DNA of 64,000 nucleotides from Trichaptum fuscoviolaceum (GCA_910574455.1 CAJSYZ010000009.1:682001-746000); one strand, 5' to 3'. Numbered from the stretch's first letter, positions 32,724-44,632 are shown. The notes: generated by a model not told the origin, from the sequence alone. Numbers and translations are program-made.

Positions 32724-32880
32724 ATGAAAGAGCTTCGTATGAACCAGCTCATTGAAGGTATGTTTTAAAAAGTTTATCTACTCTTAAATGTACTAATATC
32801 CATCTTTTGTAGGCGCTATAGTGGCCGATAGGCTCAATCGTGCACCCAAGGTGCTGGAACAACTCATTCAACGACGATGA
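32724..32880 (+). CDS. Small spliced ORF (33 aa) or exon fragment inside TE-4
   Basis: ATG 32724; intron 32758-32812 (GTATGT...TGTAG, 55 bp, with a TACTAAT branch site); stop 32878-32880. Product MKELRMNQLIEG joined to AIVADRLNRAPKVLEQLIQR. The intron is of good quality, so this looks like a piece of a real gene, perhaps another captured fragment. Function unknown. Confidence 0.35.
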
Positions 32881-33390
32881 GTTTGCACACAATGCACACA
32901 CCTACCCACTCTCTCCTTCCCCTCCGCCGTGTCAGCTCACTGTTGAAACAGACAGATATCAATGAATCAACGACCAAGAACTACGAAACTATGCAGACAC
33001 CTGCAACTTCTTCGATAAGAAAGCAGTTGGTCAAAACGACCCGCACGTCGCTACACAGAACCGTCCGCGGTGACACAGACGACATTGAGGAACAACAACC
33101 CGAAGAAGAACCGTGCTCTCTGTCGCTATCACCCCATGGTCCTCAACCCTCCCTTCGCCTCCTGTTCTCTCTCATCTTACGAAGGGATGTGTACACACTT
33201 CTCCTGCCCACTGCTGGGAAGTTCGTCAAGGCCGGCGGTGTCGCCCCTTCATGACACTCGTTATCGGACAAGTCTTTGATGCCTTTGATTGGTTCCCCCT
33301 TTCGGACGCAACATCTCAGGACAAGTCTGCGTTCAGACATGATGTTGGTATCACAGCTGCAGAACTGGTCGCCTTCGCTGCCGGTGCCTT
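32881..33390 (+). other. TE-4 interior, possible gene remnant
   Basis: GC-richer stretch with overlapping open frames in all three + frames (for example QVFDAFDWFPLSDATSQDKS at about 33270-33330). No domain recognised and no consistent frame. Possibly the continuation of the fragment at 32724. Confidence 0.3.
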
Positions 33391-34213
33391 TACACTGTCG
33401 AGATCCCGGGCTCCTTTTCTCATTTCCCGCACTTTCCCGCCAAGGATCCCGACATGAGCAGACAAACCCGCGGGGAGAATCCCGCCATTGGATTCCCCGC
33501 GCGAAACCTCATTCCCGAATCGCACGATCCCATGCTCACGTGACTTATCCCGCACCACCGTCCCGGCAACCATGCACGCATACACACACTCATTTACGAC
33601 GACCCGCCACGGCACACGTACATTCACTTATCAACATACGCTCATTAATCCGTTAGTACCTCAAGGTGACGACCTGCAACAGTCTGGCATACCTAGTCTG
33701 GCTAGTCGTGGCCCCGGACCGGACGCTGACGTCCACGGACAGGCCGTAGCCATCTGGAGAGACGGGATAGACATGCCTAGCAGTGCGGTCGTAGCATGTA
33801 TCGTTTGTAGTAGATAGGTGCGCATTGCGCAAGGACACTTAGCGTAGATTAACTATACAGTCTTTACGAAGTAGATAAATAGCTGTAGGCATCGTAAGGA
33901 GCACCCCACTTTTGACCTCTTGTGGAGTGCTTCCTTAGGTGCGATCTCTCTCTTTTCTCCTGTGTAGTTAGTTGCGCAATACTTACTTGTGGAGTGCTTC
34001 CTTAGGGATCCGCTTACTTGACGTTCAAAGCAGTGAAGAGTCCTAGCTGGCCTTGAGAATCCCGCGACGCGCCTGGATAGAATCCCGCGCGTTTCCCGCC
34101 TGAATTCCCACGCTCGTTCCCAGTCGCGAATCCAGATTCCCGAACGCGGGTTCTTGTCGCGAATTCCAGTTTCCCGAAACTGTTTCCCGCTACAATTCCC
34201 GACGGTCGTAACA
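33391..34213 (-). repeat. Dispersed GC-rich repeat, second copy (reverse orientation)
   Basis: On the minus strand starts tgttacgacc at 34213, has GCGGGATTC/GGGAATCTGGATTCGCG words and the motif cctaaggaagcactccacaa twice (about 34010 and 33940), matching the TE-1 copy at 1711-2500. 33391-33640 is rich in TTCCCGC. Probably an old LTR-type insertion in TE-4. Confidence 0.55.
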
Positions 34214-34257
34214 TACACTCGGAAGTATCACAAGTGCGTACAGGCAAGCGAAACGTT

Positions 34258-34413
34258 ATGCGCCTTCGCAAGAAAGTCTACGAAGCTGCGACAACATGCA
34301 AGTTGGAATGGTTTGACACGAAGATTGGTGCTGAAGATGCTGTGATGACTACTGAGGGCAATGGCCCTGTCGGTGCTGGCGGTCTTATGGCAGAGTTTGC
34401 AAAGTACGTCTGA
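34258..34413 (+). CDS. Short ORF (51 aa), unknown
   Basis: MRLRKKVYEAATTCKLEWFD...GGLMAEFAKYV, stop TGA 34411-34413. The composition looks coding and the frame is open a little upstream. Perhaps a terminal exon of a lost or captured gene. Not recognised. Confidence 0.25.
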   Translation: MRLRKKVYEAATTCKLEWFDTKIGAEDAVMTTEGNGPVGAGGLMAEFAKYV

Positions 34414-34544
34414 TTCAAATGTTTTTATTGGTTTTTTTTTCTCTAATCTGTTCACAAGGGTTCGGACGATGTTCGTACCGTATCGTCTCTTGCTTCAGGC
34501 ATGCTTTTGCATTACCTCGTAACTTGCATTGCATGGCTGGAGTT

Positions 34545-34905
34545 CCAGGCTGTCCTGGGCTCTCACTCCCCTTTCCAATTCCTGGCTGAGGCCACTGGGA
34601 CGCAGTCTGAGGACAGTGTCCATCCGCCTTCCCCCATCTAGCTGCGGCCGCCTGGGACGCATCTGCAGATGTGTCCCTTCCCCTCCCCTCTGGCTGAGGC
34701 CATCTCGGACACAGTCTTAGGACAGTGTCCATCCCCCTTCCCTCTCTGGCTGAGGCCATCCAGGATGCCGTCCGTGGACAGTGTCCTTCCCTACCTCCTG
34801 GCTGCGGCCACCCAGGACACATCTGCGGAAGTGTCCCTTCCCTCCCCCTTCTCTGGTTGAGGCCACCCCGGATGCAGTCTGTTGACAGCATCCTTCCCTT
34901 CCCTG
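34545..34905. repeat. ~62-bp minisatellite in TE-4
   Basis: About six imperfect copies of a unit containing ctggctgaggccatc, acagtct and ggacagtgtcc, followed by a CCTTCCC tract. Long open frames on both strands here are by-products of the repeat. Confidence 0.85.
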
Positions 34906-35474
34906 GCTGATACAGAGGCCTTTGTTGGCAAGGTCCCCATGGCTTGCATCCTCAACAGGCTCTGGTAACTGAGCTGAGCCAATTTGCATGCATGGCTTTT
35001 TTGTGCATATGGCTTTTGCTGTGATTCTTCCCCTCCTCCCCCTCTCCTTTCTCTTTATTTTAATAGTAGATTAATAGCTACAGCATGTAGCACTGTTTAT
35101 TGAAATAAAATAAAATAATTTTCCACAGCAAATTTTAATGTGGTGGGCTGACTGCTGTTGGCATTTCCGAAATCAGGATAAGGCTATAATATTATACAAG
35201 AAATCTAAGTTACAGTGGTGAAGAAACTAAAGAAATTGAGTGCGAAATGAGCGAGCGAGCTCCGTTCGCAGATGCGCACAGCGAGCAAGGGTACTTGCTC
35301 ACCGCGCGCGGTGGTGAAGCAAGACCCTGAGAGTCACGCGAAGCAAGCGCGTGGCATCAAGGGTCTAGGCACCGGGCCCCGGTAACGTGGTGACGCGTTA
35401 CCAGTGGCCACCGGTGGCTACGGTCACCCGAGTCAAATTAATGCTCGGATTACCGCTAGCTTAGAGAAATAGTG
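34906..35474. other. TE-4 right end, TIR region
   Basis: No gene seen. From about 35240 the sequence is the imperfect complement of 19742-19985 (TIR). Confidence 0.6.
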
Positions 35475-35502
35475 CCAACGCTATCTCTAGAGATAGCGTT
35501 GG
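35475..35502. repeat. 28-bp palindrome near TE-4 right end
   Basis: Perfect palindrome (14-base arms, ccaacgctatctct and complement). It corresponds to the outer parts of the longer left-end palindrome at 19679-19741. Confidence 0.9.
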
Positions 35503-35760
35503 CTGGGCAGAGCAGGTGTCAAACGGTGGATATTGACATTGTGCCTATCTTGCGTATATGTGAGTAACTCCTAAATTTTATGATTTTACTATTTAGTGAC
35601 CCGTTCCAGTAGTTCCCTTCCCTTATGACTGCATGTATAGTATGATAGTTTAATCGACCTTTAATAACAATTGAAAGCTGAAGCCAATAACTGGCATAGG
35701 TCATGGAAAGTGATTCCATGTCTACAAGCGGTGTATGGATGACGCAATCTCGGGAACTAA

Positions 35761-36388
35761 GGCCCTGCTCGGATCCGTTGGGATCCTAGCGGTTGGTAGC
35801 CTTATAAGGCAAGATTGGTTGGGATTGTTAATTTGCCGTTCCCAACCACCGGCGACCTGCTCGGATGCCTACCGGTTGGGATTGTAAGCCTTTTTCGGGT
35901 GACAGCATCTCTGTCACTTCAAATTCTAGACATATGCATTTACTTTGTTTTAATGTTTATCTATTTAGTATTTTAAGATAGATTACTATATCTACTTATG
36001 CATCATTACTGAGTGACCATAGACTCTTACCAGCTGAAATGAAGTGGCCAAATTATTATAGTTGATGACATATGATACTGGATATATGCAGTCTGTTATT
36101 TAGGCAAATGTAAAGTGCATAGCTCATTATAGGTGATTTAAAGTATAGATCATTATTTTATATCAGCATCTAACTTAATTGTACATAAATGGAGAGATTC
36201 AAGTGCATATATGCAGTGATTCATGAGACTCAAACATAACATTACAGAACTATATGCATGTGACGCATGTGACAAACTTATGCCGGCCATTTGCCGGCCA
36301 CTAAGTCGTTGGGATTGGGATCTTCGGATTTCTCCGAGTTCGCGTTCCCAACCGCCAGCCTACCCAACCGACGGATCCGAGCAGGGCC
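35761..36388. mobile_element. PIF/Harbinger-like MITE
   Basis: TIR ggccctgctcggatccgt (35761 on; complement to 36388, one mismatch near the inner end). The 3-bp duplication taa lies at 35758-35760 and 36389-36391. GGCC-type ends with a TAA duplication are characteristic of PIF/Harbinger. Internal copies of cggttggga occur near both ends. 628 bp, AT-rich centre, no transposase. Confidence 0.75.
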
Positions 36389-36391
36389 TAA

Positions 36392-38112
36392 AAGGTTCGC
36401 AACGCACCCACTTTCTGAGTCCTCGAGTGCCCTGAGGTCCATTGCTCTGAAAGGCCTGGCCCAGAAACAACCTAACTAATTCCTCCAGCGAGCTAGCTCT
36501 GCACTCCTCGATAACCTCTCAGTCTCTGATAAGAAGACTCAATCGCCGTCTTTGGCACCTGAGTCGGCCGGTTGGCCAGGCACCCGGTAGTAAGCTCTCG
36601 AGTAACCCGAGGTCCTTCAGCCTGAGCGAGTAGTACGTGCCAGTGATGAGTGGACTTGCGCTCAAGCCTGAATACTCGGCCTCTGAGTCTCTGACCGCCT
36701 TCTCGAGCACCAGAGTCCGCGGGCATTGATACATCGCTGACGGGCTTCAACTTGCACCTCTACGCACGTCCGGTGCGCTTCGTAGAGAAATGCATTGTGT
36801 TTCAGCCACGGCGGTGCTCGTATTTGAACAGGCAACCATAGAAGTATATGGCAACTCGACTTCATATTTGAATCCACCGACCGTCCTCAAGCCACACGCT
36901 TTTTCTTGCCTTCCCTCCCGACTTTCCGTTTCCAAAACATGGCCCTTCTGATGTATGATGTTAAAAAGATAGCCAGCTCGAAAGCGCGCGCATGTGAATG
37001 TCAGACCAAGTTGGAAGCGAATCACAAGAAAGCGAGAGACCTAGTAATCGAAAGAAATTTGCGTCGGTGGATGGCGTCCAGGCTTATGAGCCGGTGACAT
37101 ACTGTGCTGATTAGAATCAAGAGATGAGTCTTATGAAACAGTGATACCACGATATTCGCCGGAGCGACGTCCACTGACTCGAGTAAGACTGTAAGACCGA
37201 GAGCGTGTCGGAGCTTCAAGTTGATGCCCGTCCCAGCACGACAAACTTGAAGACTTTGACATAGAGTTCGTCCCCCTTTGCTGCGGCCTAGACCTTTATT
37301 TAAGTCACCCTCTGGGCACTTGGAGTTACACAAATTATTCTATACGGTCAATAAATGAACTTTATGACGGTTTTGTGGGTAAGTTTGGGACCTTGGACCT
37401 TCCTGTCTGCGCAACTTGAAAGGAGTCGAGTCTCGAAAAGTCAACAGCTACTCTTTCTATCATCTCCGAGTCTAAAACCTGTGGCGGAAGAGTAGTTGGA
37501 TACAAGGACTAAGGTTGACGCTCAGAGTAGAACATCCTCGTTGGGAAATGAGACTTAGGGCATGGTAGCCTCCAAGCTTGGTACGTTATACGTATTCTGC
37601 TACAATACGTATATGAACTCATTGATATCGACCATGGCTAACCCCCAAAGACGCTGTTCTCCGTGCATCTCATTTGTGCAGTTGATCGACTACGCAGCCG
37701 CAAACTGCGTGTCAGGCTCAGACTTGCGATATCAGTCGATACTAGTGATGCCAGCGGAATCTAACCTGTGCCACGGATGTGGCTGGCATCGGCCTTCATC
37801 TATGGAGAGGGAGACGGAACGCTTCAATTGCAGGTACATACTGGGAATCAAGGCTCCATTAATAAGGACTCTCTGGCGCGCAGCCATCCATTTCGTCCAG
37901 TTATGCACATTAAAGGCGTGTACGGGCGTCTATCATGGCACATTGATATAAGTAGGTGCTCGCCAACCCTTCAACACGTTTCCTTTCCCTCTTCCCTCCC
38001 CCGACCTTGTACCTCACTTCTCTCCGAGTCGTCGTTTGCTGCTCAGGATATCTGGTTCGTAAGGTTCTTGTCGAAGTGGTGCGCTGGGCTGACAATGGAC
38101 TACTCAGAAAAT
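36392..38112 (+). repeat. Duplicated upstream module, copy 3 (in front of gene B)
   Basis: The most complete, least interrupted copy. It contains the empty sites for TE-3 (about 36698-36706), TE-5 (about 36922-36935), TE-1 (about 37770-37781) and the MULE-like MITE (about 37890). 37925-38112 (cattgatataagtaggtgct..., then a CT-rich tract before the ATG) is shared with copy A at 5535-5706 and probably includes the core promoter and 5' UTR. Confidence 0.75.
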
Positions 38113-41098
38113 ATGTCTACAACGGATACTCTTGATCATGAGCGCCTGGGCTCCGAAGATATAGAGTTTCTCAAAACCCTTCGACGAACATTCGAGAGTA
38201 TGTCGGTGGGTAATCGTTCGCGGGTAGAAGGTGAGATAACATGCGCTTCCTCTCAGAATAAGCCGATGACAATGTGTTCGCAAGGGACTGCACCGGAAAC
38301 GCACTCGGATACAAGCAGACCGAACGGTACGAGTCGACATTCTGTATTCGTTTCTTAGTATGCGGCCTTATTGTAAACTTATTGGAAGAACCGCAAATCA
38401 ACTCGGCTTGGAAAACTGCTTATGATGCCTATAAAGTGTGAGTTCGCTCCAGTCAGTCATGATCCAGATTTCTTTCTGACATATGTTCTTTTTTCGAAAA
38501 AGACAATCTGACGAACTAAAGCAAGAGGTCCCTACATCATTGACACCTTTTTGCACGAGAGCTCATTATTCACCCTCATCAGATAAACGATCTCCGACAA
38601 CTTTTTGAACGAACTGGCGGAGATCAGACCGTCAGGATTGTTGAGGTGTTAAAAGGATCCCCTCGGCAGATCAATACCCTTGACATAACTCTTTCAAATG
38701 CAGTAAATTTCGGTGGGCAACTCAAGCATACTCGGATTAGCTTCCAGTTCCCTAACATTACTGCATTCTTAGGATCAGACAGGTTTGTACTGGAGGTGAT
38801 ACGCTGGCTGCAAAGCGTTTGGCTTGAATGGCAAAAAATAGAGGACGCTCTTTACTCACAGAAACATGCTTTCAATTTTGTATATTTACGGCGTCTGAAA
38901 GAGGCATGTCAGGTGCATATCTGGCTTGAGAAATTTTTGGCAACATCGATGACAACAACCTTTTCTTTAGACGGCAGAGAATGAAATTGGTATCTACAGC
39001 TTCAGCATCATCGCTTATGAACGTGAACTTGACTCACTATTTATCCGCATAGGCTCTCGAGCGGGCGCGGGGGCAAAACTCGCGCTAATATTCAATGTCC
39101 TCGTTCCAAAACTAACGAAGCAATACTTACCCGATGTCATAAAGGAACTTAGAACATTCTCCACAAAAAGTGATCTCATTTACTGCACAAACGCTTTGAC
39201 ACTCAACTTCATCATTTCATTCTAGCTCTTCCCACTTACGTTACTGCCGAAGAAGAACGCGCAACTACGCAATACTTGGCTCTGACGACAATCGCGACCT
39301 TCTTCTCCAGTATCACTGCGACCACACTCCAATTTTCATATCAACAGACGTCGGGTGGCCTGAGCAGTGTCGTGAATCTATTCTGGTTCATTTCGCTTGT
39401 CTTCAGCGTTTCTTCCGGCATCAACAGCTTGCTTAGCATGGTATGGAGGAAATCAATCGTGTATGTTCGCAGATATTCGTTCTGAGCTTTAATGGCTAAC
39501 CATCGTTAGCTATACCACATTCAAGCCGCCGAAGTACATTGTCTTCTGGTTGACCAAGTCACCTATCGCCTTCCTAGCCATTGCCGCTTTCGCCTTCATC
39601 GTCGGACTAAACCTTTTCCCTTACTCTTCAGGCCAAGTATGCATCTAGCCACTCATTCGCAGGTCTAATTAAAGATACATTTGATTAGCAAATTTACGTT
39701 TCTACAACGACAAACGTGTTTACGGTTCTTCATGTCCTAGGCTTGCTTATGGTTACATCCTGGTACCTTGTGAAATTGGAATGGTCTACTTACTTTATTC
39801 AATCCGTGCGAAGGCATCTTCTGTGGTAAGCGTTGCTTCTCTTCGATCCTTCGCAAAACTCAACATCATCGGTAGGATTCTTCATCATGACGACGACGTG
39901 GTACGAGTTAATAACGTTATCGCTTTCATGACTGGGTGGCCTGCGGATTCTAAGATGCACCCACATCCCATCGTAAAACTCCTCAGGCACTGCGTGTCGG
40001 TACTCATACATTCTGGTAGGAAATCAAAGGAAGCCATCGCGCCAATGTATTTCTGGCTCAAGCAACACATCCTACATTCCCTCTCCAAGCTCGTCAAAGG
40101 CGTGCTCAAACTCACATCGACTACTTTCACAGGAGTTAAGCTTGCTTTTTACTCAGTACTTCGACGCTTGAAGCACTTGCACTTCAAGAATTCGAATACG
40201 ATACTCCGGGATCCTGAAATTGGACAGAATCATACTCCTGAAGGGACTCACGATGCAATTCTTTCGGAAGGAGTGTCAGAGGTGGATAAAGCTGTGGAAA
40301 AATATATTGGCTCATTGGATAAGACCTTCGCAGGGAATTTTCACCAAACTTACTTCAGAAGAAGGATGAATGAATGGAAAGGCGGAGCGTATGTATGCTC
40401 ATTTCTACTTAGAGCATCACCATTAACAAAGCATGGTCAATATCATCACTAGCCATCTCACCGACACAAGGGTGACAGGCGAAAGAAATCACCTCTGGGG
40501 CTATCCGGCGCTCTATCGACAGTTCGAGGAGGAAGTTTTGCCCGCCATGCGCGCTGTGGACGAATTGCGCTACAGGCCCTCACAAGTCCAACAGCAGTCA
40601 CAAGACGTACCCCGGCCTCAAGGCTCTGGACCACCCACTGCCGCCACATTACCTCCAGCTTCTATTGTCCGGTTGGAAGATGAGGGAGGGCTGGCTGAAC
40701 ATGCTGGAGTGACCACTACGGGGCTGGCGTCGGATTCGAACGAAGGACATGTTACACGCCTCGCATCTTTGGACGAGAATGTAAACACCTTAGATCAGGG
40801 TCCAGCGTCGATAAGCTCACCCGTCGAGCCTATCAGCGTTGTAGGGGACCAAGATTTTGGCAAAGCACCTTCCCTACCTCCTGTTGCAGAGCAAGCAGAG
40901 GCAGCGCAAGCTTCCGACGAAAATAATGTTGAGGTGTTGGGGAAGCAAGGTACCGAGACCGAGAAAGCGGGAGAGGCAGAGGCATCTCGAGCGCAGACAC
41001 CGGGCACTGAATCAAGCCCGATATCGCCTGAGAAAGGGAAGGAAGACTCGGATGCAAACCGGGTCACAGAGTCAGATTCGTCGGTACGTCTTCTTTGA
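38113..41098 (+). CDS. Four-TM family protein, copy B (best preserved)
   Basis: Unrecognised family. ATG at 38113 opens MSTTDTLDHERLGSEDIEFL. Exons inferred by comparison of the three copies: TLRRTFESMSVGNRSRVEG; GTAPETHSDTSRPN; SAWKTAYDAYK; QSDELKQE; INDLRQLFERTGGDQTV (38581 on); a helical block to RLKEACQ (38910); then four TM segments between 39270 and 39780 (VNLFWFISLVFSVSSGINS, SPIAFLAIAAFAFIVGLNLF, VFTVLHVLGLLMVTSWYLV). The cytosolic tail has MHPHPIVKLLRHC and LWGYPALYRQFEEEVLPAM and an acidic low-complexity C-terminus. The last intron (about 40390-40450, GTATGT...CACTAG) restores frame. Predicted about 750-800 residues. The 39060-39180 exon corresponds to A and C but its 5' splice context is poor. 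Confidence 0.7.
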
Positions 41099-41442
41099 CT
41101 CCAAATTGCGCCCGGACTGAGTCTAGCATCACAGCATCACGGGATGGCCGAATAATCGTTTCTACTGCGCTCTTTGTTAACTCATGGTCCCCGTTCCTAC
41201 GCTTCTCTATTTTTTTGTTTATTCGATGGTACTCAAAGCCGATTCCTCCTCGCACATCTGATACCTTTCCTCTGCTTCCATGTGGTACTTTCTCGAAGAT
41301 CAAGACCGCGTCTATATTCGGTGCCGATCCGCCCTTAGTACTCGTAGTATGGCTTTTAGAATTTATTCCTACCTCTTTTTCTGTATTATACTTCAATGCC
41401 AGATCTATTCTAATTCGGCGTAAATACAGATGCATACTTTAG
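41099..41442 (+). other. Conserved block downstream of copy B
   Basis: Counterpart of 8608-8946. An intron-like GTACGT...TCACAG segment right after the stop could instead splice to a longer C-terminus, with an open frame to 41442. 3' UTR or terminal exon; undecided. Confidence 0.4.
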
Positions 41443-42469
41443 GGTGCATTATCTGGAGGGATTTTGCAGGATTAGAATGCCTGTTCATTCGCCCTGAGCC
41501 TAGCAGTAGTAGCGAATAGGATAGGAGAAAGGGAGGAAGGGACGACTTTGTATGCGGCGGCGAGTACGCAAGGTGGCGATGAGCAGTATGGGCGGTTGGG
41601 GACGAGACTCGAGACCTGTCGCTTGCTGGCGGCGTGGGCTTGGTCTGACGGCGCGCACGGGCTGTGACCTGACCCGGAGGGAGTTTTGCCAGGGCGTCGT
41701 GTACGCCGACGTCTTCGAGGATGTATGCGTGGCTCGGATGCGGGTGCGGATGGTCTGTTAACGAGCCCGGGGTACTTTGTGTTCAAGGTAATGGGCTAAC
41801 ATAACTACTGTAGTACAGAGCAATATCGGCATCATCATATGAAAGCTGCCAATAATCTATTTACTCCGAGTCAGCCATGAGTCGCTTCACGTTGATATTC
41901 AAGCTTCCGATTCGGACAGTGGCCTTTGGTAATACTTGGATCGTCGTTGCGCATTCAATGATCAATCCCGGCCTCTACAATTGCTACCCTCGATTCTGAC
42001 TCCTGACTCCGACCACACTCAGGTTATGAACGGCGATACTGGTATGTGTGTATGTGTGTGTATGCCAGTGTGTGTATGTTGGTTCAGTTTCCGAGTCGGC
42101 AAACTAGTAAGTCGCTCTAGAGTACGATTCATTTCACTGAGATCTAGTCACTGAGATCTCAGGCTGTCGGCCCAATTTCTCATTACATCTTCCTATCATA
42201 TGTATTCCATGTCACATAATGGCGGCAGCATAGTCAGTACCGGAGAAGGAGTCCAAGCTTGAGAGTTAGCGGCAGACATTGAACTTTACTCCCGGGCCAC
42301 TAGGGCTACAAGGTCAAATGATATGCCTGTCATAATATTACTGCTTTATTCTATATTCTTTACAACTTCACTCACAATGACTTCTCATCCTCATCAACTA
42401 CTGCACAAGAAATCCTCAGACTCTCAACTCCATATCCAAATCCACCAAACACTAGTATCCGAGTCCGAG
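41443..42469. other. Intergenic, no gene recognised
   Basis: 41520-41760 is GC-rich with short frames. A GTGTGTATG microsatellite lies at about 42040-42080. Nothing else supported. Confidence 0.5.
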
Positions 42470-43581
42470 TCAGCGCCAATTGTTCTGACCAACAGACATC
42501 CCCTCCGGCAGGTGCTTGAACATGGTCCGGAGGTAGGACTTGTATAAGTACTTGAGGCGCTCTTTGGTGAAATCGGTCTCCCTTGAGAGCTCGAAGTCAA
42601 TGATCCGACATTTACAGGCATGGTTGTCTCGGTCTTGATTTCCAGCAACTTCATCCGCTGCTTCCCCCCGCACACGGGCAGGCGCACGCAGGATATTCTC
42701 GTGCTTGATATCCATGTGCATAACTCCCAATTCATCGATCCTCTCATATGCGTCAACGACTTCTTTCCTAACAAGTGCCGTTCAGCCAGTAAATCGGTAA
42801 GTCGCCTTGACAAGAAATAACCAGTGACATCCTACGTTATGTCTTCAGGAATAGGCAAACCCCATTTCCAATTCTTGCCGCCCATAGGTAGATAGGGCTC
42901 ACCGACTTCCTCCAAGATCAATACCATGACCACTGTACTGCTCTGCCCCGACTCCGCGCACGTCTGGTCCTCAAATTGCTGAAGTAAGTTCGTGTATTGC
43001 TCGCGGAATGCACCATAGTGGTTCAGATTGTCTTGATCCCCCTCTAATTCGTCCTTGTCTACCGCGTCCCTTTCTGCAAACCTGCCAATCCCATCAGACC
43101 ACTTCTCCACGTCTAAAACATTATTTCCGGTACGTTGAAGTTGCCCGCCTTTGAGCCAGGGAATGAAGGCAAGCTCTGATAAATCGGCAGAAATGCGAGC
43201 ATAGAAGAGACCGTAGCACCATGGGATAACAGTGCCTTGGAGAGATTGCATCTCTTCGTAAAACCACGTCTCCCGGAGTGGCCATTTGTTGTAGCCTGGC
43301 CGTGCTACTTTTGCAACAAGGGGCGGAAGCTTAGCGTTTGGCACCGTGACATCCAGAGGTGAGCCTGTGGGCGCTGCCTTGAACACATATCCAGACCGAC
43401 CGTGTCCAATACAGTCCCCAAACGTGAGGTCCAGGTGTTTGGGAAGGGCATGGTATAGGTCCGGGCATGGGTTGTAGGCACGCAGCTGGCGCTCGGGAAG
43501 TGCTCCTCTAAAGGACGCATGAATAGCCCTTGTCTCCAGGATGAAGTCCGTGGGAAGAGGTGCGAGCTTGGTGAGAGTCAA
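42470..43581 (-). CDS. Fungal protein-kinase-like gene with altered catalytic motifs
   Basis: Two exons (43581-42836 and 42767-42470) joined by a 68-bp intron (GTAGGA...TTAG, branch GGCTGAAC), total 347 residues. N-lobe: glycine loop GDCIGHGRSGYVFKA and lysine segment PPLVAKVARPG. Hinge-like region VMVLILEEVGEP. C-lobe: catalytic loop VMHMDIKHENIL (HxD..K..N, HMD for HRD) and RIIDFELSRE, where DFE replaces DFG. Glu for Gly retains the metal-binding Asp, so activity is possible but altered. Belongs with the fungal kinase-like proteins expanded in basidiomycetes; substrate unknown. Single start ATG with no upstream in-frame alternative. Confidence 0.75.
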
Positions 43582-44185
43582 GGGCCGTACTCCGTCGTTC
43601 TTGGTCAGGAGCGAAGACGCAAGCGTAAGAGTTGTTGCTTCTGTCTATGTAGAAGTCATGAATGTGTGTATGTGGTTAGAACATCATACTGCGATTTTTG
43701 TTGTGCTCCGCTGCTCACCAGGGTCTCAATGGAAGCCATCTAGTCTGGTGTGCGTAGTCAAGAGTCAAAACTAACGATACGATAGTGAATCTCGGATGCA
43801 TTTGCATAGCCTTATACCAGAGAAAAGGTGGCTCGGTTGTAAAGCCGCATGCCAAAGTTGCATGCCAAATTACGTTCTGCTCTCTATTTGTTTAAGAAAT
43901 TTCCTCCATTTCCTCCAGTGTATACGCGATGAACAGGCTCTGCGTTGTGGACTAAGGACTTGGAGCACCTCAGTCGGCAGGGTGGCCTTTAGTCGTCACT
44001 GACGGCTTCAAGCAGCTCTAAGCACGTCCGGGGCGCTTCATATTCTCAAGAGAAATGCATTGTGTTTCAGCCACGGCGGTGCTCGTATTTGAACAGGCAA
44101 CCATAGAAGTAGGTCTTAACTTCGTGTTCGAATCCACCGATCGTCCTCAAGAGCCAAGCCACACACCCTTCCCTGCCGCCCCTCA
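43582..44185 (+). repeat. Duplicated upstream module, copy 4 (left part)
   Basis: 43900-44185 matches 36690-36920 (cattgtgtttcagccacggc, gctcgtatttgaacaggcaa). 43582-43900 is intergenic between the divergent kinase gene and the module; no gene seen. Confidence 0.6.
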
Positions 44186-44193
44186 CGACCATC

Positions 44194-44624
44194 CAGTGTT
44201 GCATTCAACCCGGGTTATAGTAAACGTTTGGTTTGATTCAGGTCAAGTACAATTTGAATCAACCCGTTTCAACCCCGGGTTGGACAGGTTGATTGATATA
44301 CCCATATGTAGTATGTATATGGTTTTATAGCTCTATATAAGGATATAATGTAGACTACTAATAGAGGTACTTTACTGTTTATGTACATAATGGGCTCAAT
44401 TGTGTTGCCCCCGCAAGTTTCACTCCTTCCATCAATGTGCGACTGTTTCTTACCCGAGAAATGTGTCTTAAAATGTAATTCTAAAATCCAAATAAGGCAA
44501 TATACATACTTATCTGATTCAACCTCTTCAACCCATTGATTTTCCAGAATTGAATCAACCTGCGGGTTATAACCCATTCAACCCAAAAGGATATAACCCA
44601 ATCAGCGGGTTGAATGCAACACTG
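44194..44624. mobile_element. TE-5, hAT-like MITE
   Basis: TIR cagtgttgcattcaacccg (44194 on) with its complement ending at 44624. Perfect 8-bp duplication cgaccatc at 44186-44193 and 44625-44632. CAGTG terminus plus an 8-bp duplication = hAT pattern. Subterminal copies of caacccgggtt and gggttataac. 431 bp, no coding capacity. The other four module copies lack it. Confidence 0.9.
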
Positions 44625-44632
44625 CGACCATC

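Larger units (their letters stand above)
19663..35518. mobile_element. TE-4, large TIR element with 8-bp TSD, carrying a coatomer gene and a nested Gypsy
   Basis: TIRs start cacctgctctgcccagccaa (19663 on; complement ends 35518) and are recognisable for about 300 bp, including the blocks gctagcggtaatc and ggtgaccgtagccacc. Perfect 8-bp duplication tcaaacgg at 19655-19662 and 35519-35526. The interior holds a coatomer beta-prime pseudogene, a Gypsy retrotransposon inserted in that pseudogene, small gene-like fragments at 32.7 and 34.3 kb, a GC-rich repeat (33.4-34.2 kb) and a minisatellite (34.5-34.9 kb). Excluding Gypsy it is about 6.1 kb. No transposase recognised. Confidence 0.85.

Noticed and set aside
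32881..33450. Possible transposase remnant for TE-4
   Set aside because: Checked for the hAT dimerisation block and RNase H-like motifs by eye; none visible in any frame.
34415..34989. 158- and 90-residue minus-strand ORFs
   Set aside because: Translation of the ~62-bp minisatellite.
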